From Gibbula magus (taxonomy: Eukaryota > Mollusca > Gastropoda > Trochida > Trochidae), in the NCBI GenBank assembly GCA_936450465.1, contig OW388291.1:74244436-74308435 (forward strand): a stretch of DNA of 64,000 nucleotides. Direction: 5' to 3'. Below, piece after piece: positions 1-10,869 of the stretch. Under the pieces are notes generated by a model. It ran no database searches and was not told the origin of the DNA. It was given only the letters and a program-made list of their open reading frames with translations. The first letter of the stretch is position 1. Each line of letters opens with the position of its first letter. The translations under genes were made by a program, and so were the position numbers.

Positions 1-1420
1 GGTTCTGGTGGTACGTGATAGTGATGGTGGTTGTTGGTGGTTCTGGTGGTACGTGATAGTGACGGTGGTGTTTGTTGGTGGTTCTTGTGGTACGTGATAG
101 TGGTGGTGGTGTTTGTTGGTATTGATAATACTATGATAATGATAGTGGTGGTGACGGCACGTAGATATGGATGGTTGTTGGTAATAATATAGTGGGGGGT
201 GGTGGTACGGTTGTACTGGTGGATTGTGATAGTGATGGTGGGAGTTCGCGGTATTGGTTATACGTAGATAGTAATGTTTGGTGAAAATGGCGGAACGTAG
301 ACAGTGGTAGCGATGGTGGTTGGGGGTTTCTTGGTGCGCAGAGAGTGACGGTTTGTGTTATCGGTAGTGCGAAGATAGTTAAGTTGACTGGTGGTACGCA
401 AAAAGTGAAGAGTTGTACGTGATAGTGATGATGGTTGTTGGTATTTGCAGTACATTGATAGAGATGACGAAAAAATTGATGATATTGGTGGTACGTGAGG
501 TGGTGGTTTGTGGTATATGATACACAAGAGGTTGGTGATGGTTGCTAACAGTGGTGGTTGGTGGTATTGATGACACGTGGGTTGGTGGTTGGTGGTGTTA
601 TGGCACGTGAGGTGTTGGTTGGTGGTATTGATGGTACGAGAGGTGGTGGTTAGTGGTATTAATGGCACGTGAGGTTGTGGTTGGTAGTATTGATGGTACG
701 TGAGGTGGTGGCTGGTGTTTGGTGGTTGGTGGTATTGATTGTAGGCGAGGTTGTGGCTGGTGGCATTGATGGTACGTGAGGTGGTGTTGATGGTATGTGA
801 GGTGGTGGTCGGTGTATCGATGGTACGTGACTGGTGGTATTGATGGTACGTGAGGTGGTGTTGATGGTATGTGAGGTGGTGGTCGGTGGTATCGATGGTA
901 CGCGAGGTGGTGGCTGGTGGTATCGATGGTACGTGACTGGTGGTGTTGATGGTACTTGAGGTGTTGGCTGGTGGTATTGATGATACGTGAGGTGGTGTTG
1001 ATGGTACTTGAGGTGTTGGCTGGTGGTATTGATGATACGTGACTGGTGGTGTTGATGGTACTTGAGGTGTTGGCTGGTGGTATTGATGGTACGTGAGGTG
1101 GTGTTGATGGTACTTGAGGTGTTGGCTGGTGGTATTGATGATACGTGAGGTGGTGGCTGGTGGTATTGATGGTACGTGACTGGTGGTGTTGATGGTACTT
1201 GAGGTGTTGGCTGGTGGTATTGATGGTACGTGAGGTGGTGTTGATGGTACTTGAGGTGTTGGCTGGTGGTATTGATGATACGTGAGGTGGTGGTTGGTGG
1301 TATTGTTGGTAGGCGCGGTGGTGACTGGTGGTATCGATGGTACGTGAGGTGGTCGTCGGTGGTATTGATGGTACGTGATGTAGTAGTTTGTGGTATTGGT
1401 GGCACGTAAAGCTGGAAGTG
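1..1420. repeat. G/T-rich minisatellite (21/27/30-bp related units)
   Basis: On the plus strand the stretch is built from variants of GGTGGTATTGATGGTACGTG followed by AGGTGGTGGCT or AGGTGGTGTT. Spacings are mostly 21, 27 or 30 bp, with larger composite units near 52 bp between about 1000 and 1300. It is strongly strand-asymmetric (G/T on plus, C/A on minus). Because most unit lengths are multiples of three, the minus strand stays open in two frames for up to 320 codons, giving a low-complexity peptide of His, Pro, Ser, Thr and Tyr. I read this as a consequence of the repeat and not as a gene. The left edge lies outside the window; the repeat decays near 1420. Confidence 0.9.
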
Positions 1421-3280
1421 GTGGCGTTTGACAGTGTTGCAGGTGCGAGATAACATATTATATAATAAACCCGTTTTAAATTAACGTGCTGCACCTTGCG
1501 TAAGAAATGATACAAAACTGACTTACTGATTTTTTTGTAAATTTGGGCTTTACTAAACACTCGACAATTGTTTGTATCCTTTGTATATTGAGGACTAAAA
1601 TAGGATAGCGGGCTGGAAGGAAACTAGTAATGTACATCAAATGTTGACGGGTAATGGAATACCCCGAGGCGCGTAGGTATGACACGAGTTCTGTCCCTTC
1701 CCGTCACAAGATTTGGCAGTTTGCCAGGGTCAGAGCCACACAATAGCCGTTTCACTTCAGTGTGGAAATGTAAAACTGGCTATTAAAGTTTCCTGTTGGC
1801 GTTCGTTTTATTAGATCCAGGTTTCAGGCAGAGTCACCAAGAGCTTTTAGCCTACAAATCAGAGTCGGGCAGTTTGTGTGATGACTAAATGTCACCGTAC
1901 TTAGGGACAACTACATTTTGTACAAGCGAACCCGGGACCATTAGAGCACTCCGACCAAACTGATCAGTCACAAAACTATGTTAACCTTCATCATGCTGAA
2001 GTAACTTGAAATCGACATCATTTATCTCATAGTGGATAAATCCTTTAACAATGCCCAAACAGAGAGGGTTAACACCGTCGTGTAATGTGTGTGAAAGTTT
2101 GGAGCAAGTTTTAGATAACAGCTATATTCTACTTGTGTGCATTTCAATTTCGCGAAGTGTACCCACTAATTCTCCCCCAAAGCTAGTATCCACTAATCTC
2201 GCAAGTTAAACTGTAATAAAAACATGTAACGTTCCGTCATTCCTTGATGCCGCAACAATAAGTCATTGTCGGAGCCGACTCGCCCTGTCATTTCCGTCAT
2301 AACAATGTCAATATACACGTCCATTACACAGGCCTTGTTAATTGCACTGTGGCTTACATACCTACTTTATATCTCCATTGCTAACAGACGCGGTGAGCCG
2401 TTCCTCACTCATCATGCCATAGCGAGGGGCAGAGGTCGCCAGCGCTTTACCTTCATAAATCTATTAATATTAATAAGAGAACCTCGCTCATACATACAAG
2501 TCTTGTGACGTGACGTCAGTTTTAGAGAAGAACTTTTCTCAATTCGAGGAAAGGGGGAGATATTGGAAGTAGAAAAGGTTAGATAAGAATCTAGCTGAAT
2601 TTAAAGTATAAAATATCGAAAATAGTATAAAGTATACAGGCTATAGATGTTAGGGAGAATTTTCAAGATATTCTGTCTTGATGTATAGATTTAAGAACAT
2701 TGTCCATGTAATTGTATAACAAAGTATTGTTTACAGTACACTGGCAACAGACGTGTGTATAATACGAGCAGTATGCAAGTGATACGAGTTTTAATTAGCG
2801 GTGTTGGTTTCTTTTGACCTCATTAGAGACGTTGGCCTTGACTAAATCACGTGACATTCGAACCAAACTTTTAACTTACAACACTCGGCCCAATCAAGTG
2901 TTTCTTTCCGCGTACAGTTTCGATAACCTATATAAGATATACTTATATCCATGCTGCTAATAAAGTCAAGAACAGTGAAATATTAAATATAAAACATTCT
3001 AGATATATTTCATATGATAAGAGATATTACTACATTCCAGATACTATGTATATTAATTGCACCATACGGAGGGTTACAAACTCATACGTACACGACTACA
3101 ACTAAGCCATTCAACAGGTAATAAGCAGGTGCGTGCTCGCCTCGTATGCTTTCTACATTATACTTGGAACGATAGTTAAAAAGTAGAAAACTTGGGAGCC
3201 GTCATAAAAGTTTGATCAAGAAGGTGAAATGCATAAAGGAAGGCCATGTCCCGCTCGGCGGAGAGAGAGAGGTAGTGTCA
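1421..3280. other. Non-coding stretch, no gene recognised
   Basis: Apart from a palindromic CRE (TGACGTCA, 2511-2518) and a TCACGTGA E-box (2847-2854) I see nothing specific. An 80-codon plus-strand frame at 2266-2508 has a hydrophobic middle but matches nothing I know and has no supporting context. Confidence 0.5.
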
Positions 3281-3285
3281 CTGTA

Positions 3286-3369
3286 CACCTGTGATCGATC
3301 ACCTGCCTCATTCAACAGGTAGCTCACCGGAGGTGATCAACAGGTGGAGGACGCTAGCGTGTACAGGTA
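3286..3369. promoter_or_regulatory. Cluster of five CAGGTR/CACCTG E-boxes
   Basis: CACCTG at 3286-3291 and 3300-3305, CAGGTA at 3316-3321, CAGGTG at 3341-3346 and CAGGTA at 3364-3369 fall within 84 bp. This core is bound by Snail/ZEB zinc fingers and some bHLH proteins. The cluster lies about 0.5 kb beyond the presumed 3' end of the ZFP36-like gene, so an enhancer role is possible but not shown. Confidence 0.35.
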
Positions 3370-3849
3370 GATAGACCAACACTGTTGCATCGAGCTGTAT
3401 CCTCATTAAAGCATTACATTACACACAAAATAATTGATGGTAAGCAGACAGGCCAGAATATATGAATTCGTCGTCCTATTGTTCAACTTCATCTTATCTT
3501 TCAACGGTATTCCGTTTGAATTTTCAAAACAAGCCACGTGTGACATAACCGCAGAACCTGCCGAGACATTTAAACTCGCTTTAACATAAGTCTATAATGA
3601 TATTTCGTTTTGAAGTTAAAACGATAATACATAAAAAGTTTTAAAAACGAAGTTAATGCGAGTGAGATAGGCCAAACGAGTGTTCTACTTTCCTCGCTAG
3701 CATTGACACTGTTAAAGGGCTGAGGAGCAGGCGACTGTAAGAGGGAGATAACGGGCAAGAGTGGCTCGGCTAGACTCGGCGGTTAGTCACTGGGCTTACA
3801 CAACATATCATAGAAAACAGGCAAAGGATTTTTGTATAAACGCGGTAAA

Positions 3850-4574
3850 GCGAATGGTTTTAATTTTTTTCAATTTGAAACATATTCATGTTTGTATTAA
3901 ATACAAATAATGATAATTATACAATGGAAGAAATGAATTAGTCATAAAAATGAGATATGACAAAAAGAATTGTCTCTTTGGTGACCACATAATTTAACAC
4001 AAATATAACATAAACAATATTTTATATAAATCTATCTTACTTAAGTAGTTGGATCCCCCTGAAGACACGTAGGAAGCGATAATATAATGCATAGTCCATA
4101 ATAAATAAAATAATATAAGTTAAATGAAATCCCATTTCATGATAGGGTAATTAATGTTATTATTAATTCTAAATGCAAATTGCAAACCATTACAATGGTC
4201 ACGTGGTCATATCAATGATAAGGCACGCTGATGAATAATACTATAAAATGAATTATGGGAAAATGGTCCTCATCTTAGTCCACATTCTTGGATGAAAGCG
4301 ACATGGGTGTCCAAATAATAAATATATACGGAATGAAAATATTTTACTTAAACGTGATTTACATAAATAAAATTTGTTTTGTTAGGTTGCATAAAATAGA
4401 ACAAGTATACGAAAGAAAGGATGTGACACTTTTCGCTACGGTTGTATCTTTACCGTAAAGAGTCTGTAACGCTCAAAAGTCAAATTCTCAACATGGTAGT
4501 AACGAAAGTCAATTGGTTTCATAAACCATGAAAACACAGTGGCACAAGATCTTCCTATAGAAATGTTCAGCAGT
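3850..4574 (-). promoter_or_regulatory. Putative 3'UTR of the ZFP36-like gene with AU-rich motifs
   Basis: Read on the minus strand after the TGA at 4577-4575, this stretch contains ATTTA at 4368-4364, 4323-4319, 4174-4170, 4125-4121, 4106-4102, 4031-4027 and 3902-3898. The one at 4364 lies in TTATTTATG, close to the UUAUUUAUU nonamer that ZFP36 proteins bind. A possible poly(A) signal ATTAAA sits at 3864-3859. ZFP36-family transcripts are themselves known ARE targets. The region is AT-rich, so some pentamers are expected by chance, and the 3' end is inferred from the poly(A) motif only. Confidence 0.4.
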
Positions 4575-5982
4575 TCAGTTAGAATCGATGTTCAGCTGAT
4601 TAAAGAACGGCAGGCGAAGTGCCTGTCCAACGTCCAAAGATGTTGTACCGTAACTGCTAGATCCCGTGGAAGCGGTGCTACTCCCAACGCTGTCCCCTGA
4701 GATGGATTCCGGGGATGAGGGGGGAGGGGCACTAAACACGTCGCCGGTGCACAAAGTGTCTGTGAAGTTACCGCACAGTTGCAGGAGATCAAAGTCATTG
4801 AACACAGATTGTTGGTTGTCGTTTTTCTGGTTGAGTTTGAGCACCGAGCTGAACTGCGAGGTGAAATCCGAGGTGGAATTGTTCACATTAACGTTGATGT
4901 TGAGTGGTGCCTGCACGTTCAGGTGGGTGGCGGTAGTAGAGTCCAAGATATCTGCCACTGGGGAATACGAACTGAACACGGGGCTAGATCGGCAACTGTC
5001 ACTGGAGGATCGACTGCTCGAGGAGGAAGAGGAAGACTGGAAGGCACTGTACGAGAAGATGTCCCCTGAGAAGGTGGGGCTCAAGTTGGTAGGACTACCC
5101 GTGGAGCTGGAGGGTGCGGAGTCGAAGGAGGAACCCATAGAGTTGAACTTGATGGATTTGGGTCGCTCGATAGGTGCTTGTTGCTGGGGTACAGGGGTTG
5201 TGGGCTGCATAGACGAGTTGGCGTGTTGGTTTGTGTTGACAAGCTGATTCAGTTTTCGTTCGTCTTCGTTGTGGATGAAGTGACATCTGGGTCCGTAGGG
5301 GCAAAATCCAATAGTGTGAAATGTACGACACAGTTCGGTTTTGTACTTAGGATGTCTGGCCAGATTTCTCAGTTCATGAATACCATGGGCGAATTGGCAC
5401 TTGTCGCCGTATTTACAATGTCCACTTTCTTCGAAGGGGCGGCACATTTCTGTCTTGTAGCGGCTAGAGTTGATGTTAGCTCCTTGTGTTCTGCTGCCCA
5501 CTGGTTCACTCATGCTTCTATCCAACTTTTTGTGTTCACGGGGTGCTGGCACTGAGGTAATTCCACACCCCAAAGAGTCCGACTGAGAGATGAGCATATT
5601 TGATCCGGAGACCAAATTACTCTGGGATGATCCGCGACCTGTCACCGGTACGAAGGCACTGCTAGATCCTGTAGAGAAGTTACGATTTCTCGTGCTCAGG
5701 GATGAAGAACCGACTATCCGTCTGTCAGTTGTGTTGGCTGGTTGTGACTTCAGCTGATTGTTGCGGAAATTCTGAAATAGTAAACGAAACATGAGTACTA
5801 TAGTCATAAAACGAACAAGTAAACAACATCGTGAAACACGGTGAATATCGGCTGGTAAACATCGCGGCAAGTGAATGCGAATAAAGTCGGTATACAGTTA
5901 AATTACTACTAAGAGTTATCGGTAAACATACCTGGAAGAGATCGCCAACTTCATAGAAGGGTGACATGAGAGCGGTAGACAT
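4575..5982 (-). CDS. ZFP36/TIS11-family CCCH zinc-finger mRNA-decay activator, join of 5982-5932 and 5771-4575
   Basis: Two exons encode a 415-residue protein; the gene is a single invertebrate homologue of ZFP36, ZFP36L1 and ZFP36L2. Exon 1 encodes [17 protein letters not shown] and ends CAG/GTATGT. Exon 2 begins after TTTCAG at residue 18 (phase 0), and vertebrate family members also have an intron just after a similar short N-terminus. Two tandem CCCH fingers follow, each C-X8-C-X5-C-X3-H: C127, C136, C142, H146 and C165, C174, C180, H184, each preceded by an R/K-Y-K-T-E lead-in, with an 18-residue linker. RSMSEP around S105 matches the family's kinase/14-3-3 site. Residues 225-297 are Ser-rich, with eight serines at 263-270. 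The C-terminus [14 protein letters not shown] (402-415) matches the CNOT1-binding motif. Expected role: bind UUAUUUAUU-type elements in mRNA 3'UTRs and recruit CCR4-NOT deadenylase in the cytoplasm. The first lead-in reads KTEM instead of the usual KTEL. Vertebrate orthologues are usually about 330-490 residues, so length is normal. Confidence 0.95.
5772..5931 (-). other. Intron of the ZFP36-like gene
   Basis: A 160-bp intron with donor GTATGT (5931-5926) and acceptor TTTCAG ending at 5772. It is phase 0. The exon 2 frame stays open upstream into the intron, so an unspliced reading would give a longer but meaningless N-terminus; the exon 1 peptide matches the family and the intronic one does not. 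Confidence 0.85.
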
Positions 5983-6043
5983 TGTCAAACGTGTGTATAA
6001 TTCCCTCCACGGTTTGACTGTTTAGTTCTCGTATCCGAACCAC

Positions 6044-6142
6044 GACTGACTTTGCCAAGGCCTCGTGCTCGTTATAAACCGTGGTGGGCGGAGTCTATTT
6101 GCAACACTCTCGTCTCAAGCCCCGCCTCTCGTCTCTGATTGG
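6044..6142 (-). promoter_or_regulatory. Core promoter of the ZFP36-like gene (CCAAT, GC box, TATA, Inr)
   Basis: Read on the minus strand: CCAAT at 6142-6138 (about -95), a CCGCCCACC GC/KLF box at 6091-6083, TTTATAA at 6078-6072, and an initiator TCAGTC at 6049-6044 whose A would be +1 at 6047. The TATA begins 31 bp upstream of that A, the expected spacing. This predicts a 65-nt 5'UTR before the ATG at 5982. A TATA box fits a rapidly inducible gene, as ZFP36 relatives are. The TSS is inferred from sequence only. Confidence 0.6.
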
Positions 6143-6355
6143 CTGGCCTCACACAATGGCCGACGCACTTGTTGCTGTAAGCGGTAACCAGTGGCGGAAT
6201 GTGTAGCTGTATATTGAAAGAATCAGCGGCATAGTTCTACTGTCGGAACTTACGATTGGCCTACAAGTTCATTTCTTACTCACGAAGAGGAGTGGCCGAT
6301 TCTCTTCCATGTATCTCCACGTTGTTGTTATTATGTTTTTTTGTGGTTTAAAGGT

Positions 6356-6369
6356 CTGTGACGTCACAG
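6356..6369. promoter_or_regulatory. Palindromic CRE (CTGTGACGTCACAG)
   Basis: A perfect 14-bp palindrome containing the full CREB/ATF site TGACGTCA (6359-6366), about 310 bp upstream of the predicted TSS of the ZFP36-like gene. It would be compatible with cAMP- or stress-induced transcription, which is known for this gene family in other animals. Confidence 0.5.
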
Positions 6370-6602
6370 GCGAACGTTTGAGGGGGAGTTGTGACTCTAA
6401 TATTGTGACACTGCTCAAGACGAACATCGAGAGTTTCATGGAAATAAAGATTTTTCAAAAATACATTTTAATTCTACCTCTTTCAAAGTATTCTCTAATT
6501 CACCTCTGCTCAAACATAAAGTAAGACACTGAGATAGCCACTTCAAATACTGAAATTGACATAGCGCATTTCGCCCGGGCTTCTCGATATGCGAGTCACA
6601 TG

Positions 6603-6637
6603 GCTTTTCCCGCGTTTTCTGCAGCTTCGCGCCAAAA
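6603..6637. promoter_or_regulatory. Pair of E2F-like sites
   Basis: CTTTTCCCGCG at 6604-6614 matches the E2F consensus TTTSSCGC, and TTCGCGCCAAAA at 6626-6637 matches it on the other strand. They lie about 560-590 bp upstream of the predicted TSS. Function is inference. Confidence 0.3.
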
Positions 6638-6639
6638 TG

Positions 6640-8978
6640 AAGCCATTGCACGCTGAACAAAGCAAATAAACAACATTTTGTGAGCGGCGGTTGAGAAACA
6701 GGGCTCCAATTAAAGCGAAATGTTCAAATGAGTTAATTGACATTCCGATTGAGTTTTGGATGATTAATTTGACTAAATATAAAGTCTTTGTGAAAGAAGT
6801 GAATATGTGATATCACTGAACAATAATGCTCATATTGCATGCTGGATATAGAAAATATAACATGACAAGTGCAATTTATAAGACAATGTATTATTACAAG
6901 ACCACAATAATCGTTGATTAGAGAATTTGGTAACGTTGATTCATATTTATAAGCAAAAGAGAAAGAATATCATATCTAATATTCAATTAATTGATATTTG
7001 GTGAGGACACAAAATGCACTTTGGGACAAATACATAATATTAATATTTGTGTAATCTGTTAAAATGTAAATACCAAACCATCAATAGTTTATTGATTCCT
7101 TAGCTGTATTTAATAACTCGTCAGTTTGTATAATTGTTTCCGTTATGCTCTGCAGTTAATTGCTACACTTGTGGTGCTTATTTCACTGGACGTGCTGACA
7201 TGAAATCAATATCGAGAAATCGCCACTTTATGACACGGTAATTAGTCAATGTGCTCATCAAATGTAGAAAGTTTGGCGGTAATTTCATCTACGTGTTGGA
7301 ATCTACAGCGATGCAGCAATTACATGAAATTAGCAAGAACAAGGTGAGGGGAAGTTTGTACATTTGTTATTGACATCCTTGCTGTCAGGGAGGCACAATA
7401 CTGCTGATGACATGACACTAGCTGGAAAATGATCCCCTTAGGTGGGGGAGGGGAGGAAGGGGGGTTCTTTTCACTAAGGTTTCACACTGCGCAATTTAGC
7501 CCTTTTTATTCAAGCTTAGAAAAAGGCTTTTGGTTGAACGAAGCGGTAAGAATAGAATCCCCGCGGTGAAATGAATGCCGACGAACCTCATCCCCCCAAA
7601 CCACTCATGCATGACCACAATGTTTCGAAATGAATCCCGTGTCATAATGGCCTAATACTACGCGTTAACACTGGGGGCCACAGGTAGACGGGGGGTTGTG
7701 GGGGATTGCGGGGTAATCTTATCCTCGGTTAATCTCCCCATCTCGAGATTGGCTATTGTCAATAACGCTGCTGTGTCACGTGACCTCAAGCCGGAAATAA
7801 TTTTGCTCCTTTTTCAAAACCAGTTTGATAACACTTTGCATCGCCGGTAAAAAGAACGTTTATTAATAACCATGACAGGTCATATGCACGCAACAGTTAG
7901 CGTTCATCTTGTCACTAGAATATGCCCGAGAATATAATATTTATACTTTACAAAACTAATTCTGTTTAAGTTCCGTGTAAAAGGGAAATATTTTGTAATT
8001 TATTGATCACTAATTAACGTTATTAGTTTCCTGTTTTAGACATTAAATATTAAACAAATATTTATGCAGGAAGCCAGATTTGATTATCAAACCAACAACT
8101 CGGATTATTTTTAATAATGAATAGATTATAAAATTACAATTTACAAGCGGATTCCAGTTCTCGAAATCGCGAATTTGTATTTCTTTATCTAAAAGTAATT
8201 TACTTTTGTGGGTAATTTACTTAACGATTTCAGCGCACTATGGTTGGCCCAAGTCGTCTGGCAAACACATACTCATCACGATAATTACATATCAAGATAC
8301 TAACACAAAAATATATCGGTTCAGTTTTTGTTTTACAACTGTTTTCAAAATATAACGATTCAAACCATAACACATCGTATCAGCGTGCATGGCTTCGCGA
8401 GCTTGTGGACAAAGGGAAGTAACTCTCGCACGATTAACCCGCCTCTGTCAGACGAAGGATATGCTGGGACTGATAAAATACAGTCCAGTGTTAGCGTATT
8501 TTTTTAGAACGAAAAAATATTAAACACAACTTGTAAAGGCGGATAAAAAGTCAGTATCCAGCCTTTATTTTAGTCTTTAGTCACGCGTCAAGATGGGTTC
8601 AACCTAAGGTTATGACAGTTATAATGACATCACGTAATATAACGGACGAATTGACACATCAGTGGTACACTCTACTGAAATTGACAAGTCGATCCGATCA
8701 CCGATGATGATTTAACGTTATTTCTGAGCGACCGGTCAGTTCTTAATTTCTCTTACGTCGGTGACCTGTGGGAGGATGATAAGTAGACTAGTAACCTGGC
8801 ACGAATTGGTCACCTTTGACTTTTAGTTTGAGGTCGTGTCGGGAAATAAAAGAAACGGTTACGTTTTCACTTGCTATCTACAGTAAGCCTGTCGGCGTAA
8901 AAGCGTCGTAAATGTATATTTAGATCTACGTTTGGCGACTTCAGGAAACACTCTGACGTAATATTATTCAACTGAGAT
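6640..8978. other. Non-coding upstream region with G-rich patches
   Basis: No gene recognised. Between 7440 and 7730 there are several runs of 4-6 G (GGGGGAGGGG near 7445; GGGGGG, GGGGG and GGGG near 7690-7712) that could form G-quadruplex-like structures. A TCACGTGA E-box is at 7776-7783. The rest is AT-rich without recognisable content. Confidence 0.45.
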
Positions 8979-9558
8979 ATTGGTTTATTCATATTGATTT
9001 ATTCATACATATTGATTTATTCATACATATTGATTTATTCATACATATTGATTTATTCATATATATTGATTTATTCATATTGATTTATTCATATTGATTT
9101 ATTCATATTGATTTATTCATACATATTGATTTATTCATATTGATTTATTCATATTGATTTATTCATATTGATTTATTCATACATATTGATTTATTCATAC
9201 ATATTGATTTATTCATACATATTGATTTATTCATACATATTGATTTATTCATATTGATTTATTCATATTGATTTATTCATATTGATTTATTCATATTGAT
9301 TTATTCATATTGATTTATTCATACATATTGATTTATTCATACATATTGATTTATTCATACATATTGATTTATTCATATTGATTTATTCATACATATTGAT
9401 TTATTCATACATATTGATTTATTCATACATATTGATTTATTCATACATATTGATTTATTCATACATATTGATTTATTCATATTGATTTATTCATACATAT
9501 TGATTTATTCATACATATTGATTTATTCATATTGATTTATTCATATTGATTTATTCAT
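8979..9558. repeat. Minisatellite of 14- and 18-bp units
   Basis: After one variant unit (8979-8992) I count 35 uninterrupted units: 16 of ATTGATTTATTCAT and 19 of the same with a trailing ACAT (one ATAT). They fill 8993-9558 exactly. Order (L = 18 bp, S = 14 bp): LLLL SSS L SSS LLLL SSSSS LLL S LLLLL S LL SSS. Units are nearly identical, implying recent expansion or homogenisation. Confidence 0.97.
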
Positions 9559-10869
9559 ATTGACAAATATCTTGAATGTATGATTGCACTTTCTGTTTTC
9601 AACAAAATGAAAACAGCCCAATATTGGTAATTGATTACATAAACATATGCTCTGTCTGCTCATATTGTTGAAACCACATATGCTCTGACATACATGTTGC
9701 AGTCTTGTGATTAAATATACTTTATTATATTAAGCTAAACTTGAACTATATAACTATCGGAAATAATTTATGTCCTGTCTCATGTACACATTGTTTATAG
9801 GCCTATACTACAGTACAGTAGATGATGAGTTCCGTTAAACCTAAGTCTTATAATTATCTACATGTATTGTGTTCTGCTCATGTTATATATGAATGTATTT
9901 TATAGTATATCCTATCTTGAATGAATATGAACTGCTCTTTATTTAATTGCGCAATTTCTTATCTCATGCATTTCAAATTTGGTATTTCATTTTAAATTGA
10001 CGCCGTGAAAGGCAGAAACTTCGCCTAAGCGATGTTTAACACAAATCAATTTATTAAATCATGAAATCACTTTTGTTTAACATGTACACAGTCCTACGTT
10101 TTGGTCAAATACCACCTGAGTTGTTTAATTTCGTAAGGTCAAAGTTCGTCTAGCCGCTAACCGCGACTCGTTGGTTGACCCCAACGTAACTCGGTGTTCA
10201 TGGGGTCATAGGTGAGTCTGTGGTACAATCAAATGAGACATTGATTGGCTTTATGATCAAGTTGGTCAATGATTCGATACAGAGGTTAAAGGTGGGTGAA
10301 CCTCCCGGGCATGATCCTTTCAACTGGCTTCAACTTATGCTTTAGATTTAACTTATACCAAAACTATCTATATCGTCATTGAGTGATTGTGCCCGAGTGA
10401 TGGATATAATCACTCAAGATTCTGAAAGAAGTATTTTCTCTGAAAATATCACAATGTTATTATTTGTTGAAAAGGAGCCGCTGAGAAATGGGGATTTGGG
10501 CTACCTTTCAATATTTAATAAAATTGTGATATTTTCCGATCCCTACTTTGTCCGAGTTTAAATGTTAAGCTATAGGATAAAACGTGATCTAATGGTAATA
10601 GTTCGAAATCCTTGTTTCCCATGAATGGTTATATAATAATAATTTTCTTGAAACATAAAGTTTTATCAATAAGAAGATAACAAATAAAATCGGGTTCGAT
10701 TCGCCAAATATAACGAAAATGGAAATATCGGAAAGTAAACTTCTTAAACATGAAACATTATAAGCCGCCTCGCAAATTGTAATATCGGTGAAACATGTTT
10801 AAGTGATCCCTTCTGTAAACAGTGTCGTCCATCTATAGAACGACAGATACGAAATCATTGACGAACAGA
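9559..10869. other. Non-coding stretch, nothing recognised
   Basis: AT-rich. A 60-codon frame at 10379-10561 has no support. GGTTCGATTCG near 10693 resembles a tRNA B box, but no A box or cloverleaf lies upstream. Confidence 0.45.

Noticed and set aside
598..1560. A 320-codon Pro/His/Thr/Ser-rich protein on the minus strand
   Set aside because: The frame is a by-product of a minisatellite whose units are multiples of three; a second frame is also open over the same DNA.
4666..5555. Open frames of 96-193 codons on the plus strand opposite the ZFP36-like exon 2
   Set aside because: They are antisense shadows of a well-supported, biased coding exon and match no known protein.
5783..5870. Longer N-terminus for exon 2 starting at an ATG inside the intron
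   Set aside because: The intronic residues do not resemble the family, while exon 1 plus a GT-AG splice gives the family-like N-terminus.
7398..7410. CTGATGA as another hammerhead core
   Set aside because: No stem II or GAAA follows at the right distance; chance heptamer.
10690..10705. tRNA B-box-like GGTTCGATTCG
   Set aside because: No A box at the right distance and no cloverleaf can be drawn.
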